Shown here piece by piece: positions 1-12,539 of a DNA stretch of 64,000 bases (position 1 is the first letter of the stretch; the number at the start of each line of letters is the position of its first letter). This stretch comes from Carettochelys insculpta. Lineage: Eukaryota; Chordata; Testudines; Carettochelyidae. Made by a program: the position numbers and the translations under genes. The DNA lies in assembly GCF_033958435.1 (NCBI RefSeq), contig NC_134144.1:7868010-7932009 (forward strand). Reading direction: 5' to 3'. The notes under the pieces are model-generated. The model searched no databases, was not told the origin of the DNA, and saw only the letters and a list, made by a program, of their open reading frames with translations.

Positions 1-354
1 CTTGTTGTATTCAGTTTTCCCATTCTTTAGCTTTTGCTTCCCGACTCTGCTTTTCTGCTAACCTCAGCATTCACCTTTTCTTCCATTTTTCCTTCTAAGT
101 TGTAGAACTTGTTCAAGTTATAGGCAAGGCCATATCTTGCCCAGCACACCCATGCTCATGTTGACTTGTGTGCATAGCCTCCAGCATTGATGGAAAGGGA
201 GCAGATTTCCATAAGGCTAGTATTACTCCCCTATATAAGTAGATAAGAGAATGTGTGGGCCCATCGGTCTGGCCTCCTGCAGCATTGGCCAGCATAGCTG
301 AGCTGCTACAGAGAAAAAACTATCAATGAGCAGCCAAATACTTCCTCCCTACTA

Positions 355-680
355 CATGTTGAACCTCTCTAATCTGGAACTCTCTTGTCCAGCAACATCT
401 GTAATCTGGCATGATTTTTTTAGCTGGATGACCACTTGTCATGCATCTGGCCAATTTTCCCATGGTCCCATAAAGTTTGTTTCCAGCCACCAGTCCTGGC
501 TCTCAGTTTTCTGTGTTGGTATTGAGCTGTAATTTACCCCCAAATGTCTTCTAAGAGCCCAGTAAGCAGTGGAAGTGTTGGTAATGCTACTAGAATATAT
601 TGACCTCTCATCTTCCAGCAAATGCTCTCATCCAGCACCAGTCAAGTCCCGAGGGTGCCCGATGACAGAGATTCAACCTG
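355..680 (+). mobile_element. Tigger/pogo-like non-autonomous element, copy A (complete)
   Basis: About 326 bp with imperfect inverted ends related to CAGGTTGAACCTCTCTA, flanked on both sides by TA, the target duplication of mariner/pogo elements. The interior matches the other copies in this window (A to G), with shared phrases such as catgattt...agctggatgacc and agccaccagtcctggctctca. No transposase ORF is present, so it is a MITE. Strand is assigned relative to the other copies only. Confidence 0.8.
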
Positions 681-2706
681 TAGAGCAATATGGGAACAAG
701 ACTGGGAATTTTTGACATTTTTGGGGCTGATGCAGCTATGTGCTTTCCTCTTACTTTGCCCCCTGGGCTTCTTGTTCTACTTGCTTCTGCCTGAAGTATG
801 GTGTCAGCCAAAATATTAGGCTGACTCTTCATGATATCCCCCTGTACTCTTTCCAGTCTGGGAGTCCTGTGCATGCACACACAGGAAATATACACAATAC
901 ATTTCACAGTCTTGCATTGACTTCACATTTCATCTTTCTCCTTAAAAGCTGAAATAAAACCAGAACATATAAAACAAATAGTTAAGATTTTGTCCCCCTG
1001 ACCAGTGTAATATCTTATTCCTCAAGTAGTTGTGTTGAGCCATTGTGTTCCATATAATCTGGCCCTATACCAGATGAAAGGGAGAGGGACTCTGAGGGGA
1101 TGAGGTAAGGAGGGTTGGATTTTCTTCCAGGTGATGGGATGAAATGATCCAGATGCTGCAACACCATCACTAAAATCATCCTAGCAGCTCTTCAGTGCTG
1201 TCACCTGATGTACAAAACCTGCTTATGGCCAGGAAAGGAATATATTATTCTCTTAAAATCATAGCATCTGCAAATTTGAATGTTAATTTTTTTTAGTGCC
1301 ACAAAAATAACAGTTTTGTTGGGTGAAGTTCAGAAAATTACTTTCGGGCCAGCGGTAGGAAATCATGATGATAAGTCTATCAGGGAATTACCATTTGATC
1401 CCAGCCTATAGTGCAACGACAGCACTACAGGGGTCTCACTTAGTATTTTACATGAAAGCCTTCTATTGAAATGATCTTCTCCCTACACCCACCATTCAAA
1501 TATATATTTCCATCCAACAGCAAGCAGCTTCAGCTTGGTTTTCCTGGTAAAGTTCATTGTTGACAGACTAAGAACTGGAATTAAAATGTGCAACAGTGCA
1601 TTAAGGAAAGACACTAACGGTAATTTAAAGAGGGTGGTCAAGGATATGAAAAAAAGAAAAAAAGAGATATAGACTGATAGATTGACTAGGTGCACAGTGC
1701 CCTGAATGTGGGTGGTGGTGGGGAAATGCACAGTCATTTCTTCTGGAAAAAGAGTTTTACAACTGGCCAGCCGACACTTGGCAGCAGTCTGCCAGACAGC
1801 CAGCAAGTAACTTATATGATGAAGACCGAGCAGCTGACAAATTGGATGAGAACTAGCTGATCTGTTTGTTTGTTTGCCCAGATGGAAAAGGGATTACCTT
1901 CGCCTGCTATCCCAAGTCATCAAATGGACTAGGGCCTCTTGGTTCCTCAAAGAACATAACATCAATTCCCAGGGTCACAATTAACAGAGGGCAGGGAGGA
2001 GAGAGAAGTTGGAAATGAAACAAGTCAGCCCTTGTATGACATCTGCTGTATGACATTAACTTCTCTACTACCTTGCACAGCCTTTAAATTCTTGTTTACC
2101 GTGTTAGTCCACAAATCGGGTAGGGGAGGGAGTTGATATGTCAGATGAAAATGGATGGAAATATTTGTCTCAAAGGGTACCTAGTGCCAATGAGCCTATT
2201 AACAGCAGCAAGAATGTGGTAACTCTGTTGTTCACCGCCATGATGAACATGTCCCCATTCCCACAGTATGCTCCTGCAGCAGGCTCACCTTTATGAAAAA
2301 GGAGAGTGCCTCTGTGTTGCTTGGGGGCACTCACATAACTGCCCCAAGGCAGCCTTGACTATGGGACTTCTGGAACTTAGTGTAGGCACCGCTACAGGTT
2401 AAGCCAAAGGCCAGCTGGCACTCAGCTTAGACTGCAGAGGACACTTCTTTCTCTGTGAATTGGTCTAGGTAATGCTACATGGGACAATTCACCACACATA
2501 GGCATGTGGTTGTAATTTTCTTTTGGTAGCCAACTTATCAACCCAACCCTGATCGCTCGATTGGTATCACGGACCTTGTTTATCCGGGCAGTGTCCGAGC
2601 CGGCATCTTTTATCATTTAGTTGTACAGGCATCAGATTTCATTTGTATTGTTGTTTGACAGCCAGCGCATCGACACTCATCTGACCAACCGTACTCCTTC
2701 ATCCAG

Positions 2707-2884
2707 GCTTGGGACTGGCCTGGCAGACCCCACAGAGAATGGGTAGATGATATAGTTGATTGGTACGGTTCTAGTTTATAGAAACTAAGCCACTCTGTAC
2801 TGGACAGGGAAAGATGGAAGGAAATTGTGAGAGAGGCATCAGACACCAATGAGCACTGAGCCCATGGTTATTGATGATGATGAG
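2707..2884 (+). pseudogene. C-terminal relic of a non-LTR retrotransposon polyprotein
   Basis: Read from 2707 the + strand gives AWDWPGRPHREWVDDIVDWY..., one in-frame stop (tag at 2779-2781), then HSVLDRERWKEIVREASDTN and EH before a terminal stop at 2857. The pattern RRxWxDDIxxWxG...DRxxWxxxVxxA is the carboxy-terminal tail seen in several LINE clades downstream of reverse transcriptase. It is followed by tattgatgatgatgatgag, a short GAT run like the 3' tails of some LINEs. The exact clade is not resolved. An ORF on the opposite strand here is a shadow. Confidence 0.6.
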
Positions 2885-4597
2885 GTGTGTGGGTTACACT
2901 CACGTGCCAGGGGATTGCTCATGTGTATAATAATGAATATATATAGAGGCCTGGGAGCTAAATTCATATGGAAGGAAAATATAAACTCACTGTAGCTGAT
3001 GTGCCAATGTAGATTTTGTATTACAAAATGTGATTTGTGGTGATTCTTCATCTTGTAGATGTGTAACTCTATCACAGTTTATTTGATCAGGCTTGTAGTC
3101 CTAGGGTCATGTTTTTAAATGGGTGAGCAAAATATTAGCACCACCTTTGAATTCCTTAATCAAGCAAAACACACATTATAGTCAGTAGATATTTATATTA
3201 ACAGCAGGTGGGTCGTTATAGGTTTAAGAGCAGACTGAGTATTTGTTTGCTTTGAATTTTTTGTGCCTGGGCTAGTATGTTTTCATGACGACTCTGCAAG
3301 GCTGCATGCTATTAAAAAATGAAAATAGCCAAGTGTGCAGCTCAGTAGCCTATTCCAAATATGAACCAGCATGCCCTAACTAGCTGAAAATTGAATATGT
3401 GCATGGTAATAATCACCATGCCACAATAAAGAAATCAAATCCTTGAATGGAAAACAGGGAAAGACAATCCACAATGTTTAAACTACAGACAGCAATCAGA
3501 GTTTGCTAATGTTTGATGGATAAAATGTTGTAACTGGTTACTTACTATTTAAATAGCCTTATTTACATTTACATGTTTCTGGGAGGCTGGAGCTATTCCA
3601 GATTGTCCATTGTCTGCCCATGTTTAGAAATCACCACTGTGCCCTTTAATATAAGTGCACACATGAAAGCAGGTAAATGGCCATCTGGAAAAGAGGCAAA
3701 GGAACAGATGTCTTTGAGGCCGTAAAGGATTTTTTTCATGTATTGTCTGTTGCAAAGTGTAATGCTCCCACCATGTATGGAGCCAAGCTCTTTTGTAAGC
3801 TGCAGTCAAATGCATAAAATACACCTATGCTAGCAAGGGGCCCAACTTACAAGTTCAGAGCCCATCCAGTCTTTGAAAAGGACAGGGATCTTTGTTCTTA
3901 CGAACATAACCACAATCATGGGTCCAGTGTCCAGAGAGGGATCTCAAATTCAGTCAAATGTGTGATGTCTAGATCCTGGGGTTTGGCTCTGGATTTAAGA
4001 ACTGCAGAGCATGGCCACTGGGTGTCAGGAGCATCTTCATAAACCCCAAATCATTCTGAGTGAAAGAGACTTCAAAACTGGAGCTAGTAGGTAAGAGCTG
4101 TAGACAGAGCCCATTGTGCCCCACCGCAATGCTCTGGCTAGTTGAAAGTCAACTTCCTGTGTGCTACACGCGCAAAACTATTGCAGACCAACGAGCCTCA
4201 GAGATTCCTGGTAGCTCACTTGCCACATCGCTGTTATCATTAGGTCAAAGAAACTGGCAAAACTACTGTAGTCTCCTTCATCCCATCTGCTCTGTTTGTC
4301 CTGCTGTGAAACTTAACTGAAGATGCTAAGGTGGCACAGCAGAGCAGCAATAGTACTTAAGAGAGGTAAAGAATTAAGATGTGATGGTAGTACAGTAGTT
4401 CATAACTACTCTACTTCAGCATCTTGAATGAAATCTCCTCCCAGTTGTGTTTCAGTATAGCTAGGTCTGTAAATTTGGCCACTGAAATCAAAATGTGGTT
4501 CACAGACAACTAACCCTTACTGACTGAAAATAGTTTTAGGGATCTCCCCTCTGGTAGCAGGCCGTTAACTGGAGGTAGGATTTGGCAACCTTCTCTT

Positions 4598-4772
4598 CTA
4601 AGTTACCGAGGGACGTTGTAGAATCTCCACCGCTGGAGACACTTTAGAGAAGGTTGGATAAATAGCTGTCAGGGCTGATCTAGTTGGTGCTTGGTCCTGC
4701 CTTGAGGGGAATGCAGGGGACTGGACTTAAGAACCTCTCCAGGCCCTTCTAGTTCTAGTAGTCTGTGATACC
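4598..4772 (+). mobile_element. CR1 LINE 3' end
   Basis: Contains gttgtagaatctccaccgct, then ctgtcagggctgatctagtt, and ends near gttctagtagtctgtgata. This is the last part of CR1 ORF2 and its 3' UTR. It is 5' truncated, as is usual for the family. Confidence 0.8.
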
Positions 4773-7101
4773 ATAATTTTATTACATGGCAAATGCTTTC
4801 ACATGGTTAAGAAAAACATTTTGTCTGGTTCCTTGGCAATTTTGTATCTAGTGATTCAGCCATTTTCTAGATTTGTCATCCAGAAACTGGCATCTGTTCC
4901 AATTAATTTTTGAAAGTCACTGCGGAGCCTGACCTTAGCTTTGCCTCCCAAGAGGGCACTGCCTCTGGGGCTCACAAACTAGTTGCCCATAAGCACTCCT
5001 TTAAACATTCCCCCAGTTCTTTGCAGTTGCCTGGTGACACTTTCTACAAGAGTGAAAGCAGCCTGAGGTCAGATTTGGATCAATCTCATGAAGAATTGCG
5101 AGGGGAGGGAACTGTGATCCATTTCAGTAAATGATATTGATTAGCAGTAGCTGGGGGCTGATTGACTAACATCCAGCATTAATGATTCAGCGCAGAGATT
5201 TTATATAACTCTTCTTCCTGGGCTGTTCTCAGCACCAGTAGAGTATTGAGTGAGGATGATCCAAAATAAAATTGTAATTTGGGAAGCCTGTGAAGAGACA
5301 CAGAACTCTTAGCCTTTTGTGCTGCAAAGATTTAACTTGATAGGGCACCAGTGACATGATCACAGCTGGATGAATTTTTCTAAAAGATAGCATCACCCCT
5401 TGCAACATGTCACAGGCCTGCCAGGAAAGACCCAACAGGAATGAGAGGACATGTCTCTTATTTTTGAAGTAGTAGATATTTATCTGTTACCCAAGCATAT
5501 GAAAACTGATGCAGAGGCACAATGTTGCCTTGCAGAGAAAAGATCTAGAGATATATTAATGTCTCATGTTTGTAAATCATTACTCATCTAAGAGCTGTTG
5601 AAGTTAAAAAAAGCCAAGAGCTATTGAAGTTAAAAAATCTTTCCATTGACTTCACTTTTGGATCAGGTCCCTAACTGCCTTTACATATAAGACTAAAATT
5701 TCATACACACCTTCCAGGCAAGTGTATGTGTTCTACTGTAGTGCTGAATGAGTTAGCAGGAAACTTGTACATATGCATCTCTGTTTAGTCCATTTATGTC
5801 TCTTGAGTTAAATTGTGTGACTCAGTCAACAGCTCATCTAAGTGTTCTGTGCTTACTGTATGGCTTAGATGTTATCCTGATGTAAGAGACTGAGAAGAGG
5901 CCCAAACACAAGTATGTATTTGGAAAAAGTATTTTAAAGTGTATATCAAAATATGATTTTCCTATGTTATTTGGTTGTGATCTTTGGAAATAATTTTCAT
6001 GAGGAGAAAGTAAAACAAACATTAAGAGGCCCTACATGAGAAGATAAGACTGCCATTGATGTATCTAATGTTTTTGCCTCTTCTTACTGTCTCTCAATCA
6101 TACCAACACTCTAGTTTGTATGCACTCCCATACTGAAGGGTGAGTATACATGTATTGTGGTAATTTCAGGGTCTGATTTAAACGTAACCCCAATTATTTC
6201 AGGTTTAGATTGGAAATTACATACCCCACACAACGCTTCAGCTGGCTTCTTTGTCTTCCTGGATAGCATGTTGATTCTGTGCGGCTTCCCCTTCAGGGCT
6301 TTCTTATAGTACTTTGTGAAATTTAGACTCATAGAAGTATAAGTAATTTTTTTTACATTTACAATGAAGGTTTTCCAAAGTTTTCTGTCCTTTTTGGTGT
6401 ATCTAGAAAAAAAAAAAAACAACATTGTCCCAATATTCAGTCCACAGCTTGTCCATTATATGTGTGTAAGGATCATGTTTCTCAAACTTGGAAGCTTAAA
6501 TTTAGATACTAAATCCACATTTTGATACCTGACATTAGTGGCCTGATTTTCAGGAATGCTAAGTACATTCAGCACCTCTGAAAAGCCTCTTATTTAAATG
6601 CCTAACTTTAAATCCTCAGGTCTGAAAATACTGACCAGTGTTTTCCACTGGCTGGAGATCTTCCTTTACACTTCAGTTGAAAAGCACCCAAATGCCCTTA
6701 ATTATTGTTCATTTTCATGAGAAAATAAGGGCCATTGGCAGCCACCAATCTTGTAATTAAATGCTTGAAACCTCTATAAAAACACTATGGCATTTATACT
6801 GTTCTGAAAGCTTCATTTCCCATGCATCAGAAGGAGTGTTGTGGATGTAGCCAAGAAATAGTGGGTATACAAATTGTGTATCAGTCCTAATTGTGGACCA
6901 ATCTGGAGAATGAAAAGCCTAGCACAAACCAGAGATGGGGCCAAGCCATGAAGATCTTCAATGAGATTTTCCCCAAGTTCAGGAGTCTTATGGTATTGGG
7001 CTGATTGTGGAAATAGTCGAAGTCCATAATATTTGTATCTGGATCTGAAGCTGCATGACGTTGGAGGCTTTTGGATTCGTGGGTGTAGTTTAGAACAATG
7101 A

Positions 7102-7196
7102 GGGGCCTGATTCATCACTACACTGGCATAATGCCATTGACTTTAGTGGAGTCACAGCAGCATAAAATGGTGTAGCAGAGTAGAGAATCAGGCCCT
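7102..7196. mobile_element. Small foldback MITE with ggggcctgattc ends
   Basis: A 95-bp element whose ends, ggggcctgattc and gaatcaggcccta, are inverted repeats, with the interior partly self-complementary (atgccattgactttagtgga). It belongs to a short amniote repeat group that I also see at 21654, 33201 and 63632. Confidence 0.65.
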
Positions 7197-7438
7197 AGCC
7201 TTTTACCCCAAAAGTTTTTACTAGGAGGATCACACTTTAATAACAAAGTTGCCCAGTTTGTTGTATTACACAGGTTTGCATTAATATTTGCTTACTGTGT
7301 CGTCATTCACAAGTTCTACCACTGATAATTATTTTTCTTCAGAAATAAAACAGTCAGAGATACTGACAGGTTGGGAAAACGTACTGCTTTTTAAAAGTAA
7401 TGAGTTGAACTACTGTGAATTGTCAAAGTATGTTACCG

Positions 7439-7753
7439 CAGGTTGAACCTCTCTGGTCCAGCATCCTTGGGATGAATTAGAGAATTTACCAAACCCCAGG
7501 AAGTCAATATTGTCTAGCAGCATTACAAACACTTCCATTGCTTACTGGGCTCTTAAGAGACATTTTGGGGTGAATTACAGGTGAATTACAGAACAAAACA
7601 TGGAAAGCCAGAACTAGTGGCTGTAAACAAACTTTATGGGACCACAGGAAACTTGGCCACATCCATGATAATCACACATTCGGCTAACTAAAATCATGCT
7701 GGACCACAGATATTGCCGGACCAGAGGGTGCCGGGCTAGAGAGGTTCAACCTA
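7439..7753 (-). mobile_element. Tigger/pogo-like element, copy B (near complete, reversed)
   Basis: Reverse-oriented copy of the same family: it begins caggttgaacctctctgg and ends gctagagaggttcaacct, giving clear terminal inverted repeats. The interior contains the reverse complement of the shared segments (gaactagtggctgtaaacaaa, ggccaca...atgataatc). About 315 bp, non-coding. Confidence 0.82.
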
Positions 7754-10403
7754 CACAGTGATTTTTTTTCAGGCTATGCCAAGTCCCGTCAAAAAAGATA
7801 GAAGTATTGAAATTGTACTAGATATGTTTAGAACAATGCAGAATAGTAAACACAGTTGAATCCTCTGAAAGCACCTCAGCTTTGACACACACCCAGCCAA
7901 TATCTGCAGAAAACATGACTGTTACCTTCAAACCCATTCCAGCCTGGCAGCTGAACAAACATTCTCATAACTCTACCTGAGGTCATCTGACAGCTGAGTG
8001 CATTGTCCTAAATTGATCTTTCTGTCTTGCTTCCCTTTCCTCTCCCGCTTTCACAGTGTAAATGGGGTTTAAGAGCTCCTGTCTTGCATGCCAGCTGCCA
8101 CTGATCCACCCACTTAGCCAAAGTAGCCCTGTCAAAAGCAGAGACCCCCCACCCCCCGACTGATCATTTCAGAGTCTGCTCCATTTCCGGGGGTGCTCTG
8201 CAGGATAAGTGCATTAAAGGCCATCTGTAGAAACAAAGTAGAATGGAAAGATCACAGGGATTCTAGAAGCTGATTCCTGAAGTAAAAGGAGGAGATGGAA
8301 AAATGTTGTGATTTGATCACTTGTGTCATCAAAATAACTGGTGATGGTTGCTAAGTTTGGGCCTCCCAAAGCTGCTGTGATGACACTCTTGTCTTTGAAG
8401 AATTTCTTTGGATTTTTGTCACAAACCACTTCTTAGCGTGTTTTCAGGGGCCAAGTGTTATCTTAAGAGCATGCAAAAATTAATTTTAATTATTCATCAA
8501 TAATTGTTACCACTTATGAACTAAGCAGTTAGATGATATTGTGATCAGATGAATTGTTTCTGCAAAGAGAGGAGCTCAACAATGGAGTCAGGTATTTCTG
8601 CCCTGGAATCCTATGCATTTATAAAGACTGTGCATAAAGATCTGTTTCCCTAGTCACCGTATGAATCAGACCGCAGGAGAGATGTTTCATTTGCTCACAT
8701 TTTCAGGTTTCTTTTTCATCTAGCACTTTGCCCAGCAACTTTCTTGTAGCTTTATTTCAGGACCATGCTCCAAGTCCCTATACAGGTGCAATCAAAACAA
8801 TCCCCAGCCTCTCCTTTTGTTCTCAGACTCATGGAAAACCCTTGGGCCGCATGGCTCATTTCACTTCAGTCTTGCCTGTGGGCTGTGTTTTGGACACAGA
8901 CGCCTGTTCTTTCTGTAAAGAAGTAAAATATTCTTACATTTATCCTGAATGAAGGTGGCTGTTTACAGCCACCAATACCAGCAAGGGTTTGCCAAATTCT
9001 CACCATAACATTATGAATTTTTCTGTGCAGCCATTCATACAGAAGAGATGTTTCTTGCAAAAATCTGCAAAGCCATCTTGGAATTGCTCCTTAAAACACT
9101 TCCCTCTTTTGTCACAATGCTTACAAAACGCTTGACAGTGGCTAGATAGCTGATGTGCTGATACCCTGTTCATTGATCTAATCATAGTTGTTTAATTTCC
9201 TCCACCCATTTATTATGTACAGCCTTGTCTTCTTAAACTTCAACATTTCTTATGCACATAGCTAGATGTTAAAAGAATTATTTATGTACTGAAGAATCAG
9301 TCATCATAGTGGCTGCATGACTGCCTGTAATCTCATTGGAATAAGGACAATTTGTTCATTTATAGGTACGCACGGCACCTATCACAATGAGGCTGAAATC
9401 CCAGCTTGGTGTTGCTGCAATGCAAATAGCAAAGTTATAACAAGGAAATAAAAAACATTATTCAAACTATTGGAACTATGTGAAGAAAAGGCTTGGGTTT
9501 GGCTAGCTTCTTTCTTTATCCATTTCTCACCCTCCCCACACACGGCCCTCAGTTTTTGTGATTTTGACTGCCACGTCTCACAGTCTTGGTGTTTTTCTTA
9601 AAGCCCCATTTCTGTGAATCAGCCACCTGCGTGAGAATCTCTGCGTTCATTAAAAAAAAAAAAAAGACAAGAAAATGAATGTTTGAAAGTGTGACCACAG
9701 TGAATCTCAATGGGTCAGAGACCAGAAGGGAAATAAAAGACAGTTAAAATAGATTGTTTTAATCTTCTGATTTTGGAGAAAGGGGGTCGCTTGATCATGA
9801 TTTTTAGAAAGTATGGGATTAGCAATCCTGTGTGCATCCGAAAATGAAGGAAATTAGGGAGTAATAGGCCTGAAACTGGAACCACCTTACCCATCAAGGT
9901 GGTAGCAACTCTACTGCAAAATGAAATATTGAAAATATATCTGCGTTAACAGACTCCAGGCTTATTGCTTCTGAGGGGCTGGGGAGTCAGCCAAGGGCCC
10001 TGTAAACTGCAGCTGGAGTGCCACGTGGGCAGTGCTGAGGGCTGGCTGTCCCCAGTCCTTCCCCTTCTGCCAGAGGCCCCACCCCTTTTATAGTAGTCAG
10101 AAGTCACCAGTGTGATGTCCTGACAGGTCTCCTGCTTCGTCAATGATGATAAACTTTTGGCTGCGTGAATACACACCTGCTGTATATCAGTCAGGCCTGC
10201 ACAGATGACTAACATAATGGGGTGGGGGGCTGTTGCTGGTGCTGCTTCAGTCAGGGCAGTGGGTAGGTCTGGAGGTGGTAGTGGACTTCCCTGCTGGGTC
10301 TGGGCCAGTGTCCATTCTGCTTGGGCTGGCAGGAGTTCCAGTGCTTGTGGCGGTGGGGCCTTAGGTGGTGCTGGGGCCGCCAGCAGTTACACATGGCCAG
10401 GGG

Positions 10404-10539
10404 TGCTATGAGCACAACTTTGTCCACCAGCCAGCCATCCACTCAGCCAGGAGGTCCCAGAGAATGAGCACTGTGGCCTGGCTTGACCTGACCAATGCCT
10501 TCGGGTCGGTACCCCAGCACCACACCTTGTCCACCCTCG
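10404..10539 (+). pseudogene. Reverse transcriptase fragment, R2/NeSL-like non-LTR retrotransposon
   Basis: Frame 10365 gives GCYEHNFVHQPAIHSARRSQ followed by RMSTVAWLDLTNAFGSVPQH. WLDLTNAFGSVP is the reverse transcriptase palm motif A, with the catalytic Asp at 10485-10487 and the conserved AF pair. EHNFV...AI..ARR just before it is the spacing seen in R2/NeSL-type retrotransposons, which carry a restriction-like endonuclease. Similarity ends after about residue 58, so this is a broken relic rather than a working gene. CR1 elements of the window have a clearly different motif A (YLDI or LLNF). Confidence 0.65.
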
Positions 10540-10699
10540 TGATGCGCTTGCACATGGCCTTTACTGAAGCATCTGTGATGTGGACCACACCCTCATCCTG
10601 GGCTGATGGAGCAGCTGCTGTAGGGGGCTCAGAGCAGTGGGAGGGAGGAGTCTGGGAAATAGTCCCTCAGAGAGCACCCAGAGGCCTGGAAAGCACATC

Positions 10700-11420
10700 A
10701 AGTATGAGGGTACCCACGCTAGGTTCACTGTTAAATGAAGTACAGTAATAGTCATCAGCAGATTCTACTGAACCACTAGGCATACGTACCCCCTGAGAAT
10801 GGGCCAGCTCAGTTTGTGCCAGGACTGCGACAACCCCCACAGCCAGGAGACAGAAGTACGTCAAGGTACACCAACGTTTATTGGCTGAGACAGTTTGTTA
10901 TACACATCTTAGGTGTCATCTTAGACATTCAGGACAGGTCTGTTGCCTCCTCTTGTACCTTCCTCCTGATGTTTCTGACAAAGCATTCCTATTGGCCATC
11001 TGCTCTTGCACTTTCGTGCCTGATGTTTCAGACAGAATATCGCTATTCAGTGCTTTTGTCAAACAACTTTATCATGTGCTAGGTTGGGTTGTCCTCGTAC
11101 TGTCTCGCTGGAATGTATTTACATGTTCCGGATGTTTTAGCAGTGCTAATGGTACTGGTGCTGAGGTCATGTCCTGGATCCTGACTTGCCGTCAAACATT
11201 TTTTGACGGGTCTACCTGTTACTCCCAGTCTAATTCTTGCTTATTTGGTTCTGGACTTCTTCAGGCCCTTTCTTTCTCCTACACCTTCCAAAGACAAGGA
11301 GCAGGGTCCCTTCCCCTCCTTGCCCAGAGGCCTGGTGAAGCCATCAGCTCCACTGATCATGTTTTAATACCCAGATTTTCACAGGGACCTTCCGCCATCT
11401 CATTTCTGAACATGTGAGCT
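10700..11420 (-). repeat. Possible solo LTR, antisense
   Basis: On the minus strand, a TATAAC-like box (gtgtataacaaactg) is followed about 20 bp later by an AATAAA signal in gccaataaacgttggtg, then by a region ending near 10790. That order resembles U3-R-U5 of a retroviral or related LTR. The proposed U3 contains a tandem duplication of about 53 bp (10947-11046). ORFs through it in either direction lack known domains. No gag, pol or primer-binding site is identified, so the call is tentative. Confidence 0.35.
10947..11046. repeat. Imperfect tandem duplication, unit about 53 bp
   Basis: Two adjacent copies share ctcttgtaccttcctcctga / ctcttgcactttcgtgcctg-type starts, tgatgtttcWgaca in the middle and ctatt at the end. 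The repeats lie in the segment interpreted as an LTR U3. Confidence 0.6.
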
Positions 11421-11517
11421 TGGGGTCAGTTTTTCCAAAAGGGGGAAAAGCACCCTTGCTCCACGAATGGAACAATTTGGGTTAATTTCCATAGGGAATT
11501 CCTCAGAAAGATTGCCA

Positions 11518-11612
11518 AACTGATGAAGTGGGTCTGATCCACAAAAGCTCATTACCCAATAAATAAATTGTTAGTCTTAAAGGTGCTACAGGACTGCTTG
11601 TTTTTTGCCAAC
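11518..11612 (+). mobile_element. Penelope-type repeat fragment with decayed hammerhead core (gene-sense)
   Basis: Contains actgatgaagtgggtctgat, ccacaaaagctc, then aataaattgttagtctt and ggtgctacaggactgctt. The order matches the other copies read on their minus strands. The core CUGAUGA is intact but the second core segment is AAAA instead of GAAA. It is the only copy in the same direction as ERBB4. Confidence 0.65.
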
Positions 11613-11664
11613 AGCATGCCTACTTCTGTGTAATTTAGACTATGGCGGTATGAATAGTGCTGAT

Positions 11665-11790
11665 CGAAGTGTGCACATATTTTAATCAGTGTGTTTTAGT
11701 CAAAATAGTCTGAAATCTATTAAGCCTGGTGCATATTAAGCCTCAATTTTAATTGATGAAAATTTCCCCATGTGGATGCTGTAGACGTGA
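11665..11790 (+). repeat. Unclassified local repeat, copy 1 (partial)
   Basis: Shares tattttaatcagtgtgttt followed by tagtcaaaatag, then agcctggtgcatatt and ttaattgatgaaaa, with the copies at 12540 and 14050. Only the 3' portion is present here. The family is not one I recognise. Confidence 0.55.
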
Positions 11791-12398
11791 ATGGAACAGT
11801 TTCTGGTTCATAATATTAAGTTATTTCTATGGGACTCCTGAACTTTGGAGCAACATAGATATAACCTTAGGAGCAGGAAAAAAGAAGTAGGAGCCAACAC
11901 CATGTGACCAATCATTGAACTCTGGTTTAACTCTATCAGTAAATATCAGGCCATGAATTTGAGGATTTTTGTTTGTTTAATTCCTGATCTCTGAGGACTA
12001 CTAAAGTTATTATAAAAATACCACACACCAAGAAGCAAAACATTTCTCAACTGTGTCAAAAAGAAAACAAGCAACAGTAACTTCCAGGCATTTCAGAAGA
12101 GGAATGGCTCTGAAACCACTCAACTGTGTATCATTTCTGTGATCCCAGCAGGATTTAATCCATCTTTTCCCAGAGCTGACAGGCTGATGCTCAGCATGTC
12201 TGGCAAAGCGTTAGCATTCACTTTCTAATTAACATAATTTATTCGCAAGACCTATTAGCGGAGGTTTGAATATGTCCTGTTTTCAATGTACTGATACACT
12301 GAAAGTAATTTCAGATTGATGCAGTTTGGCTGACCTCATTATTTCAAGAATGTCTGACCATTTTTAAGAGTAGGGGGAGGGAAAAGGGAAGCAGTTTC

Positions 12399-12401
<3 letters not shown>

Positions 12402-12431
<30 letters not shown>
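12402..12431. repeat. (TG)n microsatellite
   Basis: Uninterrupted TG dinucleotide run of about 15 units. Confidence 0.95.
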
Positions 12432-12432
<1 letters not shown>

Positions 12433-12539
12433 TGGTGATAATCTTGTGAGTAATAAGACAGTTGATGTGTAGAAGAGAAGCACTTTCATGCATATTCATG
12501 CCACTTGGTGACAATATGGCAATTATAGATATGATTTTT

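Noticed and set aside
10881..11417. 178-residue forward ORF
   Set aside because: It overlaps the LTR-like segment and a tandem duplication; Cys/Ser/Leu-rich composition with no recognisable domain.
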